Shown: positions 59,374-64,000 of the stretch, piece by piece
How positions within the stretch are numbered: position 1 is the stretch's first letter
How the letters are laid out: each line of letters starts with the position of its first letter
NCBI RefSeq assembly: GCF_000014005.1
Contig: NC_008009.1
Coordinates: 3,968,001-4,032,000 of the forward strand
Length of the DNA: 64,000 nucleotides
Direction: 5' to 3'
From: Candidatus Koribacter versatilis Ellin345
Lineage (GTDB): Bacteria > Acidobacteriota > Terriglobia > Terriglobales > Acidobacteriaceae
Notes under the pieces: generated by a model
The model's input: the letters and a program-made list of their open reading frames with translations, nothing else
The model's database searches: none
Told to the model about the DNA's origin: nothing
Position numbers and translations under genes: made by a program

Positions 59374-60802
59374 GATCGAGAGGACGGCAAGCAAGGCCCT
59401 GGTAAAGCTTTATCCCTATCAGGTGCGCTGGATCCTCGACGAGGGACGTTTCAAGCTCATTGTGAAGGGTCGCCAAACCGGCCTGAGCTTCGGAACCTCG
59501 CTGCGCCACGTTCGCCGCCGCATAAAGACCCGAGGCGACACGATCTGGATCTCCGCATCTGACCGCCAGTCGCGCGAGTCGATCGAATATTGCAAAACTC
59601 ATGCGAAGGCCGTTGGGGAAGCGTTCGACTTCGCCGAGATCGCGTTTCCCGGTACCGACGACAAGGCCCAGCAGATCACGTTTCTGCACAATGGCGCGCG
59701 GATCATCGGTCTTCCGGCGAACCCGGATACCGTTCGCGGCTACCACGGTGATGTTGTCCTGGACGAGTTCGGCTTCCATCGCGACGCGAAGAAAATTTAC
59801 AAGGCTGCGATCGCGATCGCATCGCGCGGCTATCAGCTCGAAGTGATCTCCACGCCGAACGAACAGGCGGGCAAATTTTGGGAGATCGCAAAAGCTGCCG
59901 GCGTTCCCGCCGATGGCGGCTCCGAGCGCACGCATTGGACGAAGGGTGTCTGGTCGGTGCACTGGCTCGACATCTACACGGCGGTGAAGGAAGGCTGCCC
60001 GATCGACGTCGAGGTTATGCGCCAGGCGTGCTACGACGACGACACCTGGCAGCAGGAATACTGCTGCGTATTCCTTGCCGACGCGCAGAACTACATCCCG
60101 ATGGAATTGATCATCGCGGCTGAGAGCCAGATGGCTTCGCTCGATGCGCGCCCGGAGGACCTCGCCGGCCGCGAGCTTTACCTGGGCATGGATATCGGCC
60201 GCAAGAAAGATCGCACCGTGATCTGGATCGACGAGAAGCTTGGCGATGTCATGATCACGCGTGCCGTCGAGACGCTCGAACGCACGCCGTTCGCGAAGCA
60301 ATTTGAGCAGGCCGCCGCGTGGATGCCGTATGTGCGTCGCGGTTGCATCGATTCGACGGGCATCGGCGCGCAGATCGGTGAGGATCTAGAGCGCAAGTTC
60401 GGCGCCGCGAAAGTCGAGAAGGTCGAGTTCAACATCGCCAACAAAGAAACGATGGCTGGACTCGCAAAGCGCAAGCTTGAAGATCGTCAGGCGCGGATCC
60501 CGGAGTCGCCGTCGATTCGCCGGGCGATCAACGCAGTAAAGCGCTACACCTCGCCGACCGGACATTTCCGCTTCGACGCCGATCGCACTGAGGCTGGCCA
60601 CGCCGACGAATTCTGGGCTTTCGCACTCTGTTTGTCGGCCGCTGAAGGCGGATCCTCGCCCGCGCTGGCCTCGATCGACACCGATACCTCTCTCAACCGC
60701 GCGCGCAACGGTGTGGATGAAGACCTGGTTGCAGCCGGCGCGCGGCGTGAGCGTGGCGATTACATGATGGGCGCGCGCAATCGGGATCGGAGGGTCTGGT
60801 GA
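59354..60802 (+). CDS. large terminase subunit (Mu gp28-like)
   Basis: 482 residues. ATPase: Walker A-like GRQTGLSFGTS (39-49), TIWISASDRQSRES, Walker B VVLDEFGFHRD (near 137). Nuclease part: YLGMDIGRKKDRT with Asp near residue 280, CIDSTGIGAQIGEDL, and HADEFWAFALCL with Asp near 419. It packages DNA by headful with cutting of the host-joined phage DNA. All motifs intact. Confidence 0.9.
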   Translation: MASQQREIERTASKALVKLYPYQVRWILDEGRFKLIVKGRQTGLSFGTSLRHVRRRIKTRGDTIWISASDRQSRESIEYCKTHAKAVGEAFDFAEIAFPGTDDKAQQITFLHNGARIIGLPANPDTVRGYHGDVVLDEFGFHRDAKKIYKAAIAIASRGYQLEVISTPNEQAGKFWEIAKAAGVPADGGSERTHWTKGVWSVHWLDIYTAVKEGCPIDVEVMRQACYDDDTWQQEYCCVFLADAQNYIPMELIIAAESQMASLDARPEDLAGRELYLGMDIGRKKDRTVIWIDEKLGDVMITRAVETLERTPFAKQFEQAAAWMPYVRRGCIDSTGIGAQIGEDLERKFGAAKVEKVEFNIANKETMAGLAKRKLEDRQARIPESPSIRRAINAVKRYTSPTGHFRFDADRTEAGHADEFWAFALCLSAAEGGSSPALASIDTDTSLNRARNGVDEDLVAAGARRERGDYMMGARNRDRRVW

Positions 60803-62310
60803 AACTCTTTCCTCTTGACCTAACCGAAGCCCGCGCGGCGCTGGTGGCGCAAGCCAAGGCCAACACCGCCGAAGAAAAGAAAGCGGCCGAGGCGCTGGGC
60901 CCGCAATTGTTCCAGCTTGGCGATCCGGAGAATGTCGCGTTCCAGCGGATCACGTCGCCGAACACGCGTCGCGATCTGAACCCGCTCATGCACGAGCGGA
61001 TGCAGCAGGTGTGCTTCTACCTGTCGGTGACAACGCCGATGGGTAAGCGCATTGTCGAGATCATCACCAGCTACGTGGTGGGTGAAGGCTTCAACGTGGT
61101 GGCGAAAGACCCCGCGGTGCAGGAGATCATCGATCGCTTCTGGAAAGACCCGATTAACGATTTCGAGCGATCGCTGCGCGACTACTCCAACGACATCTCG
61201 GCGTTCGGCGAAATCTGTTTACCGGTGGCGGTGAATCCCGTCGACGGGTTCGTTCGCATGGGCTGGATCGACCCGATCGAGATCGACGCAATTGAGTATC
61301 AGCCGATGATGACGGCCTTTGGTGAAACGACCATCACGGTGCCGGCATTCGTGCGGTTGAAGAAGAAGATCGGCGAGCTGCAACCACAGCGCCTGCAGAT
61401 CGTCCACACCGATGAGGATCCCAACTCGGAAACCTTCGGCCAGCTGGTGGGCGATTGCTTCTTCTTCGCAGTCAACAAATCGAAGGCCGCGAGCCGCGGA
61501 TTGAGCGACCTGTTCTGCCTGGCGGACTGGCTCGATGTGCTGGACCAGATGATCTTCGACTTCGCGGATCGCGCGCGCTTCCTGAACATGTGGGTTTGGG
61601 ACGTGACGCTGAGCGGCGCCGACGACAAGCGGGTGAAGGAGTTCAACCGCGACCTGACGAAGGCCCCGCCGCGCCAGGGCGGCGTGCTCACGCACAACGA
61701 AGCGGTGAAGATCGAGGCCAAGACGCCGGACATGAAAGGCCAGGACTTCTCGGCCGGCGCGCAGATGGTGAAGACCTACGGACTAGGCGGCATCGGACTT
61801 CCGCCGTTTATGTTCGCGGATCCCACAGACGTGAACCGCTCGACCGGCGAAGTGATGGAAGGCCCCACAGGGAAAAAGCTCACCGATCGCCAGAACGAAA
61901 TCAAGCGGCTCATTCGCCAGGTCGTCCAGTTCGTGCTGCACCAGGCGGTAGCGCATGGTGTGCTCAGCGCCAAGGCCGATCTCGACTTCGACCTGCAGGT
62001 GCCGGACCTGCTGATCAAAGATTTGCAGAAAGCCGGAACCACGATGCAGGCGGTGACCGGTTCGCTGGCAGCGGCAAAAGATGAAGGCTGGATCACGGAA
62101 GAGACGGCCGCGCGCTCGTTCCACGTTGTGCTCTCGCAGATCGGCGTGCAAGTGGATTCACAGGATGAATTCGCGGCGGCGCAAAAAGAAAAACGGCAAC
62201 GCGATGCAACCGCGCAAAACTCGCTGAATGACCAGAAGAACCTGGCCGATGCACTGAACAACCTGGGCAACACGGATGCGAAGAAGGCTGCATCGGGAGT
62301 TGTGCAATGA
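60799..62310 (+). CDS. phage portal protein
   Basis: 503 residues from GTG overlapping the terminase stop (GTGA). The central stretch GLSDLFCLADWLDVLDQMIFDFADRARFLNMWVWDVTLSG and RLIRQVVQFVLHQAVAHGVL is typical of portal proteins. It forms the dodecameric ring for DNA entry. I cannot say whether it belongs to the Mu gp29 (DUF935) branch or another. Position between terminase and gpF-like supports the call. Confidence 0.8.
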   Translation: MKLFPLDLTEARAALVAQAKANTAEEKKAAEALGPQLFQLGDPENVAFQRITSPNTRRDLNPLMHERMQQVCFYLSVTTPMGKRIVEIITSYVVGEGFNVVAKDPAVQEIIDRFWKDPINDFERSLRDYSNDISAFGEICLPVAVNPVDGFVRMGWIDPIEIDAIEYQPMMTAFGETTITVPAFVRLKKKIGELQPQRLQIVHTDEDPNSETFGQLVGDCFFFAVNKSKAASRGLSDLFCLADWLDVLDQMIFDFADRARFLNMWVWDVTLSGADDKRVKEFNRDLTKAPPRQGGVLTHNEAVKIEAKTPDMKGQDFSAGAQMVKTYGLGGIGLPPFMFADPTDVNRSTGEVMEGPTGKKLTDRQNEIKRLIRQVVQFVLHQAVAHGVLSAKADLDFDLQVPDLLIKDLQKAGTTMQAVTGSLAAAKDEGWITEETAARSFHVVLSQIGVQVDSQDEFAAAQKEKRQRDATAQNSLNDQKNLADALNNLGNTDAKKAASGVVQ

Positions 62311-63203
62311 CGCCGGGACAGGAATTCGCGGCCAAGCTCGCGGAGCTGATGCGCCAGGTGAAGGCGATGGAGCCGATGGTGCAGCGACAGATCGTGGACC
62401 TGCTACAGGAGGCCCGTGGCCGCATCATCGCGCAGATCTCCACGCTCGATCCCGAGCGCTACACCGCGGCGCAGCTGCAGGCGTTGAAGCAGTCGATCGA
62501 CCGCGTGCTGGACGAATTCCGCAGCAAGGCGACGCAGACGGTAGACACCTTTGAGGCAAAGGCTGCGCAGATGGGCGTGCAGATTGTGGATGCGCCGGTG
62601 AGCGCCGCGTTTGGTTCGATGTCGCTGGGGCAAATCGACCCGAGCACGTTGGCGATCGCGCAGGGCTACACCGCGGACCTGATCGGAGCTTTGTCGAAGA
62701 CGGCGGCCGCGAACATCAACGCGGCGATCCAGCGGGCATTCCTCGGCGGGCAGTCGTTGACGGACATCATCGCGCAGATCGGCAACGCGCTTAGCGGCGG
62801 GAAATTCGACGGACTCTTCGGTTCCTTTGGCGCGCGCGCAGAGTCGATCGCGATGAACGAGATCCTGCGCGTGCAGAGCCTGGCGACGCAGGGACGCATG
62901 GAAGACCTGCTCGAGCGGCATCCGGATTTGCAGAAACAATGGTTGTGGATTCCGGCCGCGAAGCAGCCGCGCATTTTGCATCAGCTCGCGAGCGGCCAGG
63001 TGACGGACGTGACCGAGCCCTACAAAGTTGCGGGCGAAGACCTGATGTTCCCGCGTGACCCGAATGGCTCGGCGTGGAACACGATCAACTGCCACTGCAT
63101 TTCGCGGCCGTACTTCGCGGCGGACGCGTTGGCACCGACGGCGCAGCACAAGGGCGTTCTCGAAGATCTTGGAATTTCAGTTTCGGTTACGCGCGCAGCG
63201 TAA
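62307..63203 (+). CDS. phage head morphogenesis protein (Mu gpF-like)
   Basis: 298 residues. N-terminal helices (MRQVKAMEPMVQRQIVDLLQ) are followed by SIAMNEILRVQSLATQG and the C-terminal SAWNTINCHCISRPYF, the NCxC motif of the Mu F/SPP1 gp7 family. It joins the head during assembly. Start overlaps the portal stop. Confidence 0.85.
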   Translation: MTPGQEFAAKLAELMRQVKAMEPMVQRQIVDLLQEARGRIIAQISTLDPERYTAAQLQALKQSIDRVLDEFRSKATQTVDTFEAKAAQMGVQIVDAPVSAAFGSMSLGQIDPSTLAIAQGYTADLIGALSKTAAANINAAIQRAFLGGQSLTDIIAQIGNALSGGKFDGLFGSFGARAESIAMNEILRVQSLATQGRMEDLLERHPDLQKQWLWIPAAKQPRILHQLASGQVTDVTEPYKVAGEDLMFPRDPNGSAWNTINCHCISRPYFAADALAPTAQHKGVLEDLGISVSVTRAA

Positions 63204-63221
63204 CAGGAGGAGAAGTAGAAG

Positions 63222-63614
63222 ATGGCTGAACTCAACATTCCCGCTGCACCCGCCCTTCTGCCCAAAGAGGAACAGAAGAAGTGGCGCTCCGCTTATGCGA
63301 GCGCCTTCAAACAAGCGCAGATCGATTTCCCCGAGGACCTGCCGGCACAGCAGAGCGCGGCATTGCGCGAAGCCAACCGCATGCTGCGCGTGGACGCGCC
63401 GGAGAGCTACGAGGAAGCACAGAAGATCGCCGATCACCTGGTGCTGGTGCGCGGCACGCGCATCGATGAGAAAACGCAGAAGGAATATCTGCACCTGGTG
63501 ACGATCGATGGCAAGAAACATCGCTTCGAAGTGCCGGCGACCGGCGAGGGTAAGGGCCGCGGGAAGTCGAAAGAAAAGGCGGACGAAAAAGAACCGGAAG
63601 CGAAGACGGCCTAG
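63222..63614 (+). CDS. small phage protein with charged tail
   Basis: 130 residues with AGGAGGAG upstream. KWRSAYASAFKQAQIDFPE (a helical block) and LHLVTIDGKKHRFEVP precede a Lys/Glu-rich tail (GKGRGKSKEKADEKEPEAKTA). Part of it resembles ChaB-like phage proteins; not certain. May be a head accessory protein. Confidence 0.6.
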   Translation: MAELNIPAAPALLPKEEQKKWRSAYASAFKQAQIDFPEDLPAQQSAALREANRMLRVDAPESYEEAQKIADHLVLVRGTRIDEKTQKEYLHLVTIDGKKHRFEVPATGEGKGRGKSKEKADEKEPEAKTA

Positions 63615-63694
63615 GCAGTAGCGCACCGGCGATGTGAGCTGAGCGGCCGGGTTCCGGTGACCACCAGAGCCGCTCAGTTCGGAGAGAACACACG

Positions 63695-64000
63695 ATGTCG
63701 TTTGAACAGCTGGTTCAGGAACTGATGGAAGCTTTGCTGAACGTCTTCGGGCGCGACGACAACGGCAACCGGCAGTACATGCTGGTGGAGACGTTCCCCG
63801 ACTACCTGATTGCGCGCGGCCCGGACGGCGACCTTTACCAGATCTCGTACACCGTGGGCGCCGATGACGACGCGATCACCTTCAGCGATCCGCAGGAAGT
63901 GGAGACGGCGTATGTGCCCGTTGCGGAAGCCGCGACCTTTCTCGCCGCGGTGGCAGGCGCGGATCCGAACTCGAATGTATTTCCGGTGGAAGTGATGCGC
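63695..64000 (+). CDS. phage protein, N-terminal part only (possible protease/scaffold)
   Basis: The frame from ATG 63695, with GGAGAG upstream, is open to the window end (102 codons). The sequence VETFPDYLIARGPDGDLYQI and ITFSDPQEVETAYVPV is of a type found at the start of phage prohead protease or scaffold proteins, which also fits its position after the gpF-like gene. Call is tentative because the domain itself lies beyond the window. Confidence 0.55.
   Translation, partial: MSFEQLVQELMEALLNVFGRDDNGNRQYMLVETFPDYLIARGPDGDLYQISYTVGADDDAITFSDPQEVETAYVPVAEAATFLAAVAGADPNSNVFPVEVMR

Larger units (their letters stand above)
34424..64000. mobile_element. Mu-like transposable prophage, right end beyond the window
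   Basis: Contains a DDE transposase (MuA type) with an adjacent AAA ATPase (MuB type), a CI/LexA repressor, gp27-like and gp28-like terminase genes, a portal and a gpF-like head protein, so it belongs to the transposable tailed phages. Left boundary is an estimate. The early operon runs leftward from a central control region and the structural genes run rightward, unlike Mu itself, where the repressor lies near the left end and the genes run one way. Tail genes are expected beyond base 64000. The genes in view look intact. Confidence 0.85.

Noticed and set aside
59360-60301. 313-codon minus-strand frame in the terminase gene
   Set aside because: Antisense to intact ATPase and nuclease motifs of the large terminase.

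Overview
The window looks like a chromosome segment of an acidobacterium (Koribacter/Terriglobia type) with about the left 34 kb of host sequence and, to the right of about 34.4 kb, a Mu-like transposable prophage that runs off the right edge. The host assignment is an inference from a GC-rich genome, an ADOP-type MacB/FtsX permease, a Ser/Thr kinase joined to a TolB-like propeller, DUF6600/FecR secreted proteins, UdgX, and short intergenic repeats of a kind I associate with this group. No rRNA, tRNA or CRISPR array was seen.

Host part (1-34.4 kb). On the minus strand at the left are a pseudouridine synthase (cut by the window edge), a YdjM-like membrane protein, a Rieske ferredoxin and rsmA, divergent from glgA and a large ABC-type permease. 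Next come two stacked transporter genes (SSS symporter, APC permease), a BadF-type sugar kinase, UdgX, and an NtrC-type sigma-54 activator with its PDZ-containing membrane histidine kinase. Then follow a lone nuoB, a Memo-family gene, a FecR/DUF6600 protein, a three-gene PgaC/PgaA-like exopolysaccharide operon, a multicopper oxidase with reversed motif order, an alpha/beta hydrolase, a Fur-family regulator, a kinase-propeller gene split by an in-frame TGA, a penicillin-acylase-like enzyme and a lipoprotein.

Prophage part (about 34.4 kb to the window end). Five copies of a 13-15 bp motif (core ATCCAACGGACAT) lie at the left end and probably bind the transposase. A leftward early operon runs from about 45.8 kb to 34.7 kb: Ner-like protein, transposase A, ATPase B, then a chain of about 20 small, tightly coupled genes, many with Cys-rich zinc motifs, a tandem DnaA-domain-IV protein, a GemA-like protein and two small HTH proteins. 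It diverges from a CI/LexA-type repressor across a 26-bp perfect palindrome that contains the early promoter -10 box. To the right, accessory genes (secreted proteins, a bPH-type protein pair, a beta-helix fibre, an adenine methylase) precede a three-gene GHKL-ATPase/STAS-like/membrane-protein cassette. After a strong terminator come lysis genes and the packaging and head genes: Mu gp27-like small terminase, large terminase, portal, gpF-like head protein, and a possible scaffold or protease region.

The most interesting parts are the GHKL/STAS-like/membrane cassette, which sits beside a remnant of a second methylase gene and is a candidate phage-carried defence or conversion module; the control region of the prophage; the 9-nt iterated sequences in front of two rightward gene blocks; and the tandem DnaA-IV protein. 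All functional statements rest on reading the sequence and on memory of families. No database search was run.
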